Positions 36,419-50,200 are shown, counted from the first letter of the stretch. The stretch is DNA of 64,000 bases from Plotosus lineatus (GCA_024760905.1 CM045731.1:51780001-51844000); one strand, 5' to 3'. The notes: generated by a model from the sequence alone, not told the origin. Program-made: numbers and translations.

Positions 36419-36706
36419 TTTTTACACCCGAGCCTAATGGCTCATCAGGCCGGTGCTTATCCCCGGTTTCTGTAGCATGAAGTAACTAGGCGTTCGACTC
36501 CTCCAGGATGGGACGCTAGTCCATCGCAGGTTACCTTCCCAGTATATTTTTACTGGTACCCATTTATACTGTTGGGTGAACAGAGGCACACTTGTGGTTG
36601 AGACCTTGCCCAGGGGTCTTAGCACAGTGGAGGTCTAACTGGGATTCGAACACACAACCTACTGATCATGAGCCCAGCACCCTAATCACTACGCCACTGG
36701 CCCCAT
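36419..36706 (-). mobile_element. Third tRNA-headed SINE family (S3)
   Basis: Minus-strand unit with head ggggccagtggcgtagtgat and B-box gtgttcgaatccc, ending near the cgggtgtaaaaacccaac side. Related to the copy at 48.5 kb. Confidence 0.7.
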
Positions 36707-37568
36707 TTTCCCATGTAGTATATACTGAAGCAGTTATTCTTCTCAGGCTTAGTGGATGTCGCTGAATTGAATAGTATAGGCCCAGAAGCCAGATAATATC
36801 CCTGCTGATAACTTCCCTACTAACCCACACTCAGGAGCAAACCTTCCCTCTAAAGCAGTGATTCTCAAATAGTGTGGCACGACCCCCCCACACCCCACCC
36901 GGGGGAGGGGGGGGGGGCACGTGTGACCCCAGGGAACATGCTTTTTTTTGCCATACTAGAATAAAGTGTAATTGTGTAATCACTGTCTATGGTGAGAGGC
37001 GTGTAAAAGAACCATTGCTGACTTTCGTAAAGAGTAGGCTGCAAAGTCATCAGCATGTTTCTATGACCTGGAGAGAGATGGGTTCCGCCAGGCCAAAATG
37101 AGCCCAAGTCTCGCCAAGAACGCGTCCCAACGACTTGTCTTTCAGGCGTTTTTCCATTCTCTGCCTCTTGATCTCTACGAATTTTCTCTTTTCCTTTCCA
37201 GTAGAATTACTGCTGCTTTTCGTAGGACCCAGGGTTAAGAGTCAAAGTAGCCATAACATAATGAATAAACACAATACACAGTACGAGACTCTCTCTCAAT
37301 GGCTGTTCAAAGAACTGTACCCTGAGCAGCGTTCAACACACTCGGCTCTGCTCCCTTCGAACTCTGATCATTTATTCGAACACCAAGGCATATTTTCCTC
37401 ATATTTTTTGATCGACTTCCGATTTATTCCGAGGTTCCATGTTTTACTACATGCAGACATAACACAACACTTGGTCACATGGTGGCAGTATAATACAGTC
37501 AGCCAAATCTTGCATGCATTTCTGTTTAACATGTCCTTACTTTTCTACACACCCCAGGTATAGAGAGA

Positions 37569-37571
<3 letters not shown>

Positions 37572-37616
<45 letters not shown>
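37572..37616. repeat. (GT)n microsatellite
   Basis: About 22 GT units. Confidence 0.97.
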
Positions 37617-37618
<2 letters not shown>

Positions 37619-37699
37619 ATAAAAAATGTTTAATAATGGTTTAATTAATAAATATGTTAATAAAATGGTTTAATATGTTAATGAAATGTTTAAATGGTT

Positions 37700-37953
37700 C
37701 ATCAGTTCATTTTCTGTAACCGCTTAATCCTAATTAGGGTCGCGGGGAGGCTGGCGCCCATCCCAGCCAACTTCGGGCGAGGGCAGAGTACACCCTGGAC
37801 AGCTTGCCAGGCCATCGCAGGACAGAAACACGCCAATGGCTTTGCAGTTTTTTACTCTAGTCGAAAGTCAGCAATGGTTCTTTTAGATGCCTCACACCAT
37901 AGACAGTGAGAGACATGGCCAGCCTTTGATTACCCAGTTAGCTGCACTGGGGG
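37700..37953 (-). mobile_element. SINE S1, L2-type tail, 5' truncated
   Basis: Duplication ATGTTTAAATGGTT at 37686-37699 and 37954-37967. The head is missing beyond the gcactggggg block, the same truncation point as several other copies. Confidence 0.87.
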
Positions 37954-38308
37954 ATGTTTAAATGGTTTAATAAATAATTTTCTTTTAGTTTTAACACATA
38001 TTTCATACATATTTCATACAAAATTGGTGTACTTTTATCATTTTTTAAATGGTTTATGGGGTAGTCTTGGGAGCCTTGGAACGAATCACGCGTTTTACAT
38101 GTAAAATGCGCCTCTACTTACGAAAACTCCAGCAATGAAAAAGGCTCTGGAACAGATTAATTTCGTAAGTAGAGGGCCGACTGTACTGTATTTGCAAGTG
38201 TAACTTAGTGAACACAAATCAAAAAGGGAAAGGATCAGATGACTTTTTGTGGGTCTATATCAAGTGTCATATTTAGTTTAGAAACAAGACTGAGGTGAAC
38301 AGAAAATG

Positions 38309-38311
<3 letters not shown>

Positions 38312-38341
<30 letters not shown>
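38312..38341. repeat. (ATT)n microsatellite
   Basis: About ten ATT units. Confidence 0.95.
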
Positions 38342-38344
<3 letters not shown>

Positions 38345-38544
38345 CTTCACACTGAGAGAGTCATTATATATTTGAGTTATTTCAATAAAATTACAAAATT
38401 AAGAATTTAATTGCATGATATAACCTGGTGCCGCCTATACATCACAAGAAGAGCTATGTACAGTACAGATTGTTTCGCTGATTGATATCTATGATATTAT
38501 TGGTGTAAAATATGTGCATTTTGATTCTTTATTAAGATTTCTTA

Positions 38545-38855
38545 ATATGATTAATTTTGCTGTTGGGCAATCCACAGAGTCCTGCTAGGGCTGTGGTGAG
38601 GTCGGAGCGCATCTCAGCCGAATTTGGGGTACCCCCTGGACAGCTTGCCAATTCATCACAGGGCTAATGCATGCAACCTTTCACACTCAGACCCAGAGGC
38701 AATGTTGAACAATCAGTTAGCTTTAATGTGCATGTCTTTGGACTGTGGTAGGAAACCGGAGTACTCGGAGGAAGCCCACACAAGCTTGGGACTCGAATCC
38801 AACACCTTTTTGCTGTTAAGCAGACATGATAAGAACTACCGCACCATGCCACCCT
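38545..38855 (-). mobile_element. SINE S2
   Basis: Minus-strand copy: gagtcctgctagggctgtgg to the head complement aactaccgcaccatgccacc. Confidence 0.7.
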
Positions 38856-38859
38856 GTTG

Positions 38860-40040
38860 TGGATCATCTATGTGAAATCTCATACAGACAGTTCCCTTCT
38901 AATAGCCTCAACAAAAAAACAAAAAACAAAAAACCCCAAATCTGTTTCTTATACTACCACTGGATAAATCATGCTGACATTTCTTCAGTTCCTGCATGAA
39001 AGATTTTCTGTATATGTACAAGGCAAAGGTTTTTTTTGGTAGTAGATAGCTAGCTATTACCCAAAACATGCACTGGTGCTCTCTTTTCATCTATTGAGTC
39101 AATAACCAAGTGACCCTGATCTGTCTGGCATAATTTTGGTGCCACATTTAGGTCAGAATATATTAATGCCTCAGAGAGCATCCTCGTTTTCTATAAAACT
39201 CAGACGGTCCAAGTACACGGGGTGGGAGACAGTTCAGTGGAGAGATGGAAGTGTTATTTTCAGCTTAGCACTAATAGGAGAGCTATTCTAAATCTCACAC
39301 AGTGCAGACTTAAAGCCACAGTCACAGATGGTCAAAACAGCTTCTGAGTATCACGATGCATGTTAATTTGCCATGATTTGGTTGCTGTTTGCTTTTTTTT
39401 TTTTTTCATGCAGGCCTACATGTATGGAGGCAAAAAAAAACGAAGAACCATTTTCATGTGCCCTGCCATTGCATATTCCCTGCTTGGTTTATATTTAAAA
39501 GGATTTTAATTAACTAAGGAGATGTATCAGACTACAGAATGAAATGCAGGAATTTAGGGTGGTTTATAATACAACCAGATCCCCATTCACACAAGGATGC
39601 TCAATGAGCGCAAGACTCCACCAAGCCAAGTAATCACTCATAAGAATGAAAATTTTAAAAATTGTCCTATGATGAAAGTTGAAACATCCTTCTAAAAATT
39701 CCCAGATCCAGATTTTGATCTGGATTCTCTCAAGAAATATATGAGAAGAGTTTCTTGCATTTTCTGCCAGAGGTGGGGCTCGTGGCAAGGAAGAGGGCAT
39801 TAGATTTGGGAGATGATCCATATCAAATTCTGGATCCAGGAATTTTTAAATACTGGAATTCATTAACATTGTGAGGCAGGACAATATTTTTCAGAAGTCT
39901 GACATGACAGCAGGAATCGGGGGGGGGTTACTATTTGCTTGGGAGGGAGTGTCGACTTGGCAGAGGCTTGCACCCTCTGAATGCTCATCTTTCATTTGTT
40001 TTATCAGATTGGTGACTTTTTCATAGTCAGACGGATGAGA
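38860..40040. other. Unique-looking intergenic sequence
   Basis: No gene or clear repeat seen. 39.55-39.96 kb has a text (accagatccccattcacaca... gaggcttgcaccctctgaat) that may be an old transposon, but I cannot name it. Confidence 0.4.
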
Positions 40041-40045
40041 TATCA

Positions 40046-40380
40046 ATGGTGGTCTAATGGTATAAGGCGCCGGATCGCTGATCCAAAGGTTGGGGGTTCG
40101 AGTCCCACTCTCCACAAGGTTGTCACTGTCCCCCCCAGTGCAGCTAACTGGGTTATCAAAGGCCGGCCACGTCTCTCACTGTCTATGGTGTGAGGCATGT
40201 AAAATAACCATTGCTGACTTTCGACAAGAGTAGCTGCAAAGCCATCAGCGTGATTCCGCCCTGCGATGGCCTGGTGAGCTGTCCAGGGTGTACTCTGCCC
40301 TCGCCCTGAGTTGGCTGGAATGGGCACCAGCCTCCCCGCGACCCTAATTAGGATGAAGCGGTTACAGAAAATGAACTGAA
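40046..40380 (+). mobile_element. SINE S1, L2-type tail
   Basis: Complete copy from ggtggtctaatggtataagg to attaggatgaagcggttaca. Confidence 0.83.
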
Positions 40381-40477
40381 CATTTCTCTTAGCATTAAAT
40401 GGTACTGTTGGTATATTTTGATGATACATATAGTATAGTTTTGATTTATATATGTATGTTATTTTTATTTAATAGGA

Positions 40478-40800
40478 CCAGGTGTTCATAGTGGCTTGCA
40501 CATCCACCTCACAGAAAGAAGGTCCTGGCTTCAAGTCGCAGGCTCAGGATTTTCCATGTGAAGTATGCATGCTCTCTCTGTGCTGGTGTGGGTTCCTCTG
40601 GGTACTTTAGTTTCCTCCAACTGAACAAAGACATGCACATTAGGATAACTGGCTATTCCACATTGCCCCTAGCTGTAGGAGTAAATTGTTGTGTGTGTTG
40701 GTGCTTTGCTGGTCTGCAAAACCGTTCAGGGTGTACAACGCCTTCGCCCAACGTTGGCTGAGATAACCTCCAGTTGCCGCCTGTGAAACGTTTACAGTGT
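40478..40800 (+). mobile_element. SINE S2
   Basis: From accaggtgttcatagtggct through ctgaacaaagacatgcacat and ggctattccacattgcccct; degenerate tail. Confidence 0.68.
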
Positions 40801-42321
40801 AAGTGTGTACGTCACATTCATTTAAAACTTAGTTCCTTTTGAGATTCATTTTATACTCTGTAGTATTTTAGGAGCAGAGTTTAAAAAACCCCAAAACAAA
40901 ACAAAACCACATGAACTGTGAAGTCCTTTCTGAGATCACGCTTTTTCCTCTTTGAGCTTCTCTTCATGAGATATGTATCTGAAATTAAAAGTGCCTTACT
41001 TATACATCATCTAGTTCTTGTTCCCAGTGACGCTCCTCATTCGCTGTAGAGTTCTGACATAAATAAAACATCCGATTTTGTAGAATAACATTCTGTACGT
41101 GGAAAAAACAGCCCAGTACCACATACTGTACATAATCTCATATTTATCTTGCATCTATGGAAGGATATAATTTACAAAATATACATTAGCATTATAACAT
41201 TACATTATTTTAACAACCAGTACATCTTTCAAGCATACAAATATCCAAATGTCTTGTTCAGACTTCAAACTCTCAGTAAAGGCTATTAAAGGTCTCTGCT
41301 GGTGTAATCTGAGCTTTCATTACTTCTTCAGCACACCTGATGAGGGTTCTTTTCCACAACCACACGTTAGCCACAACGTTTCTTCAGAAGGCACCCAAAA
41401 CCCCCACCAGTCTCGCACATATACCTGTTTGATGTATATTGTTTTGTCTCAGTCACACATACCTGCAGTGGTACAAATGAATATTTACAGCAGCAAAACA
41501 GAAAATAAGCAGCTACAAAACATGCTTGGGTTATGGTGGCTGCTGGTTTTCTCTCTTGAGATTAAAAGTCAAACAATGGAGTAGCATGAGAGATGTGTGA
41601 TGGCCAAGACAGAATAGAGACAGAGCTTGGTTGGCATTTTCGCCATAATGAAATAATAATTTTTTTGGTATTTCTTTCAAGATATAAAATAACTAATCAG
41701 AGTTGTTGTGCTTAAAAGATACAGATGAAATTGTGCTGTTTATATATTTCACTAAAATGGATCACACGTACAGTACAAATGGAAAATCATACATGAGAGG
41801 AATTACATAAGTGTGATATTTACATTCTGTACATGATTACTCATTCAATTTATGATGATGCACATGTTCTTAAATGATCTCTATAATATATTCCTTATTT
41901 TTATGCAGGTGGTCTTGGTTACAAGCTGTACTAGAAAAAAAAAAAAAGAAATGATATATGATCCAAAGAGGACACCAATATTTTCAATACAATAGCTGGC
42001 TATTCATGATATGAGTAGGAAACGGTTTCCTTTTAAAACTCATGCATGTTTGGCAAGAACTTGAGGTGATTTAAGTTTGTTTGAGAGTCTTGAGCATTGC
42101 AAAGAAATCACTTTGGAAGAGGAATAAAAAAAAGTGTATTTTTTCGTTCATCATTCAAAACAGTCATCTTTCCACATCCATGTCCATCTGATCCTCCAAA
42201 ATAGTGTATGCTAATTCATACAATGAAAATGGTCCTAGCATGATCCGCCCATATTCTTCTCTGCTAAATGAAATGTTGTCCTTGTCCTGCAAGTCACGGG
42301 AACTCATAATGGGCTGGCAGT
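40800..42321 (-). other. nr1d4 3' untranslated region and flank
   Basis: About 1.5 kb of AT-rich sequence free of recognisable repeats or conserved frames, consistent with a long 3' UTR. I see no AATAAA on the minus strand until 40469-40464, so a variant signal may be used or the UTR may be long. Confidence 0.4.
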
Positions 42322-42518
42322 TCATGGGTCAATGTGGAAGTTGAGCAGCTTGTCTGAGTGCATGGTGTTAAGAGTGCGTAGGTCTGGCAGACGCAGCAAA
42401 AGCTTAGGGAAAAGTGCACTGTCGTCAGGATGACGACGGTAAACCAAGGCTCGCAGTGCTCGAATCAGACTCTCCTGTAACTGCTCCACCGCCGCCATGT
42501 CCGAGACACCAGTTCGAT
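42322..42518 (-). CDS. nr1d4: nr1d4 coding exon 8 (LBD end, heme His, stop)
   Basis: Acceptor ctttccatag; 197 nt ending in TGA at 42324-42322. It encodes [20 protein letters not shown] through [19 protein letters not shown]. His562 in TMHSDK is the second heme ligand position. No coding sequence for a helix 12 follows. Confidence 0.94.
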
Positions 42519-44147
42519 CTATGGAAAGGTCAACATAATATCAGAATTGGAACTGGTTAGACTTTAGAAGTTCTTAATTCTTATCATTTTGATCAATTAG
42601 CCTACATGTGGTCAAAATTCAATGGAATGTAGCAGGCCAAATTTTTTCCATTAAAAAAAAAAAAACCCAAATGCAATGGAGCTACACAATGAAATGTTAG
42701 TGGTGGTAGTGATGAATTTTGCAGCAGAGATTATTATAATATATTTGTAAAAGTTTCCCTACAGGGTGACATAGTGGCATAGTGGGTAACATATCCACCG
42801 CACAGGAAGAAGGTCCCGTGTTCGAGTTCTGGGCTTGGTGAGGGTGCTTCTGTGTTGTGTTTGCATGTTCTCATTGCATTCCTTCAGGTACTTCTAAAGA
42901 CAAGCATATTAGGCTAGCTAGCTGTTCCGAATTGCCCCTAGGTGTGAGGAGGAGTATAAATGGTTGTGTTGGCACTGCAATGGCCAGGACTCGGTGAGCC
43001 CGGGACTCGTGCAAATTGGTCAAAATTGCAGTCTCATGCTTAATTTGTCCTGCTTTGTAAATCTGGCCTCACATCTGAAACTCAATTTTTCTCTAAAGTA
43101 TTTTTTTTAAATAAATTTTAACAATGGCAATCTTTAAAGGAGAAATGATTTTCATACATTTTAGTACACATATCCCTATCTGGAACTCACACAGAATTCA
43201 GTGTTTGCCTGTAGTTTACCTGCAGAGACTAGGACCACTGCCATGAAAAGTGCCATCTCATCAGATTCCAGGCAGAGGGAGGCCAGTTTCTCAGAGAAGT
43301 CAAACATAGCATCCAGTAGTGAGCCCATACCCAATGTCCGCAGTGTGGCCAGTGGGTAGGCCTGCCCATTTAGGAATGTCACAGTCCGGTCTTTTGGGTT
43401 AAACAGCGAGCAGAACCTAACCATCAGCACCTTTAACGTAAAAAAGAGTAATGAAGGATCCTGTGCCCGTGAAGAGGCTAATTAAACATAAAGCATCGTT
43501 ATTTACAGATAAACGCATGTCAAGCAGTACGACATCAGAAACTGCCATACAGATTGCAATGAGTGATAGACAAGGCAGTTAAAATCAGCCATTTGTACCT
43601 GAAAGGTGCCTGCTTTAAGCAACATGATCTGGTCATGTTGGCACAGGTCTTGAAACCCTGGGATGCCCTTGGCAAACTCCACCACCTCCCGCACTGCAGG
43701 AGTGAAACACTGCGAAAAAGACTCCCACACCTGCTGGCTTGAGACTCCTGGTGCTGAAACTGGGCATGCATTCAGAGGGCAGGCCTGGAGAGACAGATTA
43801 GGGGAGAAGGTCAACTTTTATTTCGCCTTTGCACTTTCTCAAGTTAACAGTTTTACGTAGGTTGATGGTATAATAAACTGGATATTATACCACTTAAGTT
43901 AGGGCAAATCAATAAAAAAAATTGAGCTTAAAATGAGGTGTGAGCCATTAAAATTAGTATTTTATTCTGAAATGTATCAATGCATTGTCTTCTTCTTTTT
44001 AATTATAATTATGGTTCCTGCTATGATGCATTAAAGTTGTGGCTTAGTGGATAAGGTGATGGGTTACTTATCTGAAGGACAGCGTTTCAAGCCCCACCAT
44101 CACTGCTGTTGGGCCTTTAAGCAATGCCCTTAACTCTTAATTGTTCA

Positions 44148-44224
<77 letters not shown>

Positions 44225-47200
44225 ATGTATGTATATAAAAGTATGTGTATATATACACGTGCTTCATATATATACTAGTATATATATATATATATATATA
44301 TATGGAGACTGCACTATACAGGCATCCATAATAATAATGATAATAATAAGAATAATAATATTTCTAAGTTGCTCTGGATAAGCATAAGCCCGTCTGCTAA
44401 ATTCTATAAATGTAAAGTGAAAGAATGAGTTGAATGACAGTGGTATAATCCCTCTCTCTAAAAAAAAAAAAACAAGCAAAAAATTAAAAAGAATAAAAAA
44501 AATAATAAATTGTACAAACACACAAGAAAGAAGTTATAGTATGCAGGCAGAACTGACCCTACCACTTCCTTTATAATAGTATACCATACTACACTACACA
44601 GGGCAGTGGTGGCCTAGTGGTGTAGGGCACTGGATCGTTGATCCTAAGGTTGGAGGTTCGAGTCTGACTCTCCACAAGGTTTCCACTGTCCCCCCCCAGT
44701 GCAGCTAACTGTGATATCAAAGGCCAGCCATGTCTTTCACTGGTTATCGTGTGAGGCATGTAAAAGAACCATTTCTGACTTTCGACAAGAGTAGGCTGCA
44801 AAGCTGTCAGTGTGTTTCCGCCCTGTGATGGCCTGGCGAGCTGTCCAGGGTGAACTCTGCCCTCGGCCAGAAGTCGACTGGGATGGGCGCCAGTCTCCCC
44901 GCGACACTAATTAGGATTAAGCGTTTACAGAAAATGATGAACTCCATTACACTATTTAACATTAGACTATAGTTCATGGCATTACATTATACTGTTTCAC
45001 ACTACATTATACCATGCTACACTATACTACACTACCATGCATTACACTATACTATATACTATACTACATCATACTATACAATATTATACTACACTATATT
45101 ATACTGTACTAGGGCAGAGGTGGTCGAGTGGTATAGGGTGCTGGATTTCTGATCCTAAGGTTGGGGGTTCGAGTCCCACTCTCCACAAGGTTGTCACTGT
45201 CCCCCCCAGTGCAGCTAACTGGATTATCAAAGGCGGGCCATGTCTCTCACTGTCTATAGTGAGAGGTTCATGTAAAAGAACCATTGCTGGCTTTTGTAAA
45301 GGGTAGGCTGCAAAGCCGTTAGCGTGTTTCTGCCCCTTGCTAAAAGGGTTGTGTCAGGAAGGGCATCCGACGTAAAAAACCTATGCCAAATCAAACGAAT
45401 CATTCACTGTGGCGACCCCTGAAAAAAGGGGAAAATCTGAAAGGAAATCTCATATTATACTGTACTACACAGCACTATATTATACTACAGAATGTTACAC
45501 TGTATTTTTCATTTGTTCATTTTCTGGACTGCTTAATTATAATAAGGGTTGTGAGGAGGCTGACGCTCATCTCACTGACTTTGGGGGAGAGCAGGGTTAA
45601 CCCTGGACAGCTCGCCAGGCCATTGCAGGGCTTGCACTATATTATTCTACACTATACTGTACTGTATGTCACTGTATTATACTACATTGTATTACACTAT
45701 ACTATACGTACTACATTACACCATACTATACTGCATCACACTTTATTATACTACACTACATTACACTGATCCTTTCTATTTTTGTCTTTTCTCATAGGAC
45801 ACCCTGAGGTGTAAACAGAGTTGTAAAATAAATTAAACTCATCATTACAAAAGAGAGGCACTGCTCACCAGTACTTTGGAGCCTACAGCAAGCTTCCACG
45901 GGCATGAAGTCTGGGCCTGAATCTCCCCACTTGTATAATTGCTGCCATAATTGACTTGTGGGGATGGGATAACTGTAGACTGGCATAGGATTTGATTGGT
46001 TGGAGCAGTCATTTCATAATGACGATTTTCCACTGAGGACATGTGGCATTTATTTTCAGTAGGAAGTTGCTGTCCAGGGCAGAAACCAGATATTGTGTAA
46101 CCCACAGGTACACTGGAGTGATATGTTGCAGGAGCACTGACATGGGAGAAGCTGCTTTCCTGAGGGGCTGCGCTGTGAATGGAAGTTGGCACAGTACTGT
46201 TAGCATTGATGCCAGCTGCCCTCTTGGTCAGGTGTTCGGGAGCACTTGGGAAGGCGTCTTGATAGGCTTTTGACATGGAGCCAAGAGTTTCTTTGGGTTG
46301 GACCTCCATTGGGCTGGCTGGGGGATCACAAGAAGGAGAGGAGGCCATGTTCAAACTGGCCGACTCATTCAGGCTGTTCATGTAGCTTTGCATTTCATCC
46401 AGCAGCCTCTGCTTCTCACGTTTAGGGATACGGCCGAAGCGCACAGCTATGAGAGACACAAAGAAACATGGATTTTAATGTTAAATGATTGTTCATGATT
46501 GCCCAATAATTAAGTACAAATATGGATACGTTGGATATGAGATCTTTGAGAATTATGTCAAGACTACACATTACAATAATAAAAGTAGAAGTTACTTCAG
46601 TTTGTCCTGGAAACCCTGAGTTGATCTGATCAAAACAGCAAATACATTTGGTTCTCTCTCCTCTAAAAATATCCATCAGTCAGTTTAGCTAAAAATAGAA
46701 CTCATGTCACCATACATTGCCCCTGCAATCCATTCTCCTTTTTCCTGTCCCTTCTCTTCTCCTTTACTGTCTGTACAATGCCTTTACCTCTTGCTCCCTC
46801 ACTCAACCCGTAACTAGGGCAGTGGAGCAGGCAAAACGTGTTAATGCCATAGTGAGTGGGTAAAAAGATTGATGCTTATTAGAGCCAGGGTTCAATAGGT
46901 GGCTGGGAGAGAAGAAGAGCGTAAAGAAAGGTAAAGGAAGAGAGAAGAATGAAGAAATAAAAAATGTAATGGATAATATAAAAGAGAAAAATACAGTATA
47001 AAAAGAATGAAAGAAAGTAAATGTAGACAAAAAAAAGAAAGTCTCGGGCAGGGGTCACCAACCTTTTTGAAACTTAGAGCTACTTCTCAGGTACCAATTA
47101 ATGCGAAGGGCTACCAGGTTGATATACACTGAAATAACACATTTTTCAACAAATATCAAAACAAAAATTCTGAAATAAGAAATTTGCTCAATTTACCTTT

Positions 47201-50200
47201 AATTATATGTTATTATTAATAATTAATGATCTTCATCTATGTGAAGAAATTGATTTGATTGCAAAAAAATTTCATGCAACTCAATGGAGAGTGGTGCTAT
47301 GGAGCCGCAGATCTGGTCTAAAAATAGCATTGAACAGGCCCGCGGGCGACTCTTGCTGTCCTTGCGGGCAACCTGGTGCCTGCGGGCACTATGTTGGTGA
47401 CCCCTGGTCTAGGGTACGTAAAAGAAGAGGATTCCGGCTATCACTAATGTCCTCTTAAGATCCTTGGGTGAAAGCCACTGGGTATTTCTCTTTTACCGAA
47501 CTTCTTGACCTGATCGATGTCAAAAAATATTAAGTGGTAAATAACTTTAGCGGTGCAGAAAAAGCACAAGACAAACACAATAATTGTTCAAAGTAAGACT
47601 TGGCGATTTATGATAAATGGTCATATCGCGATATAATTATTCAGATTGTTTTCTTTCTTTCTTCCTTTTGGCTTTTTCCCTTTCTCGGGAGTCGCCACAG
47701 CGAATCATCTGATTCGCACATTTGATTTGGCATAGGGTTTTTACGTCAGATGCCCTTCCTGTCACAACCCTTTAGCAAGGGACAGAAACACGCTGACGGC
47801 TTTGCAGCCTACTCTTTACGAAAGTCAGCAATGGTTCCTTTACATGTGTAACACCATAGACAGTGAGAGACATGGCCCGCCTTTGATAACCCAGTTAGCT
47901 GCACTGGAGGGGGGGACAGTGACAACCTTGCTGGGACTCGAACCCCCAACCTTAGCGATCCTGCGTCCTATCCACTGGACCACCACTGCCCTATAATTAT
48001 TCACACTGTTATATAACTAAATATGGTCGATGTTTTGATTTTAGCAGAAAGGTAAGATTTTTTTAAGGTCGTATCACCCAACTGTAGCCTGAGGACGATA
48101 TCCTAAAACAGTCACCTTTATTAAATTTTATGTAACTACCACAGAGCTGAAGATATAGACAAAACAAGTGCAGGATGAGGAGTTTATTGGGTACTGCCAA
48201 TATGAAAACTATAAACAAGGACCTGGTAAACAAGGCATCTTACCAGCTAACCAAGTTTGGAAAACTAGCAAAACTAAATAAGAAACTAATTTTCCTCAGG
48301 AATAGAATGATGACAGGGAAGGAGAACAAAGACAGCGTGTGAAAACTATTGCATGGCATAATTTTCCAATGATTGTTAGAGACGGGACGAGGCCTATTGA
48401 CGACTAATGCAGTCTAGGTGCGCGTTATGAACATGGGACATGCGGCTCAATAGCAAATAATTGATCTTGTGATGGTTATGATATCCTTCAATTTTACTAT
48501 AAGGCCAGTTGTGTAGTGGTTAGGGTGCTGGAGTCATGATCGAGAAGTCATGGGTTCTAATCCCTGTTGGACCTCCCTCCCCATCACCATGCTAAGACCT
48601 CTGGGAAAGTTCTTAACCACAAGCGTTGCTCAGTCCACCCTGCAATATAAATGGGTAGCAGTAAAAATGCTTAGGTATCCTGCAATGGACTAGCATCCCA
48701 TCCAGGAGGGGTTGAACTCCGAGTTGCTTCACCCTATGGAAACTGATGGTATTCAATCTCATTTTCTTACAATTAAGTTTGAAACATTAAGATGAATTGC
48801 CAATTATTAAGATTATTGTTATTTAAGAAACCCTTTCTGGTCCTTTTGTATTATGAAATATTAGACAAGTGTTCATTTTGACATTTGAAAACAAGGGGTA
48901 ATAAGATCCCCACTCATGTTCCGCTGAAACAAGACATGATAACGGATATATTTCTATAAGCCCTATATTAAGGCTTGTTTTCTTTTTCCTTTCTTTTGAA
49001 ATGGTAAGATAACTGCGGAAGTGAAACCGTACCATCGTGTCAAGCTGAACATCTGCTCGTATCATAAAGCTAACATCACACAACGGCCTGAGTTGAAATC
49101 AGGGCGGCCACATTAATGTGGCAAGGAGGCAGTTATATGAGGTTTTCCTGTTTGTGCAATAGGTGCAACAAAAGAAAGGGGTTTTTAGGTTGTGGTTCTT
49201 GATGCTCTAAGGGTCAACAGGAATACTTTCCAACCCTCGTATGTACCTACTTAAACAACCCCCCCACTCCCAGTGCTTCATCATACTGGTAACCATAAAT
49301 CTACTGGTTCTTATACCCTCCACATTCAGGTAGATGTGATATTATCCTAAACCTGGTAGCACTGTCACTATCGAGAAGACGTGACACCCAAAGTAAACCC
49401 ACTATATAGGTCACAATATGTGCGGCTGACTTGTTTTGTTTTCTAGGCCAGGAAAATATTTCCTACTTAGTCATTTTATTATGGGTTGATTTCTTTTGAT
49501 TATGTGTTTTTTCTAGTGAGAAAATGATAGAAGCAGGAAATAAATGGTTCAGTATTTCATCAAAGGGGCAACAAAGCCACCACTTTATTTTAAAAACCCC
49601 CCAACTTTTGCTTAATTGTTGCGAGCAGCAGGTTATTCATTGAAGGAGATATCATAAGGGAACATGTGGGGTAATCTAGTTGCCTGTGTTCCAGTTTCCC
49701 AAAATAATTCTTGTACTTGCTGCAGTTTTCCAGATGACGGATAGCTTCAGGGACCGCATGACTCCAGCCCTCATAAATCATTGTCTGTGGAATGGGTGGA
49801 GGAAGGAGAGCTTAGGGAGTATGCAAGAGAGGGCCTAAACTGGCTCTGAGATAGAGAGAGAAAGAGGGGAGGAGGAGGAGGAGGAGGAGGAGGAGGAGGA
49901 GGAGGAGAATATGCATAGCATACTGCAAAGGGCAAAAGAAAGACCAGCGCAAGGCTGCATTTCAGCCAAAAAGAGATGTGCTCTCGTAAAAATTTCCTAA
50001 CTATGCAAAAGCTAAATTGAGAATGTGGGCTGAAAAATGTAAAGCCTTCATTTTTTCTCTGCCTTTGGAAGCCTGCTGCGATGCTGAAGTAGCAAACACA
50101 AGCAGCGATGACACTCACCATCACGGGACATGCCCACGGCCAGACACTTCTTGAAGCGGCAGTGCTGGCAACGGTTGCGGTTCATGCGCATGATCAGGCA

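Larger units (their letters stand above)
44941..45780. repeat. Imperfect TAC/TATAC-rich tract
   Basis: Degenerate repetition of ACTATACTACA-type units for about 0.8 kb, interrupted by two SINE pieces. No coding sequence. In nr1d4 intron 5. Confidence 0.85.

Noticed and set aside
44601..44680. Possible tRNA genes at the SINE heads
   Set aside because: A- and B-box-like text is present, but no proper cloverleaf or acceptor pairing is seen and each is followed by a SINE body, so they are SINE promoters.
49771..50124. Pro-rich 117-codon frame
   Set aside because: Caused by the GGA microsatellite in an nr1d4 intron.
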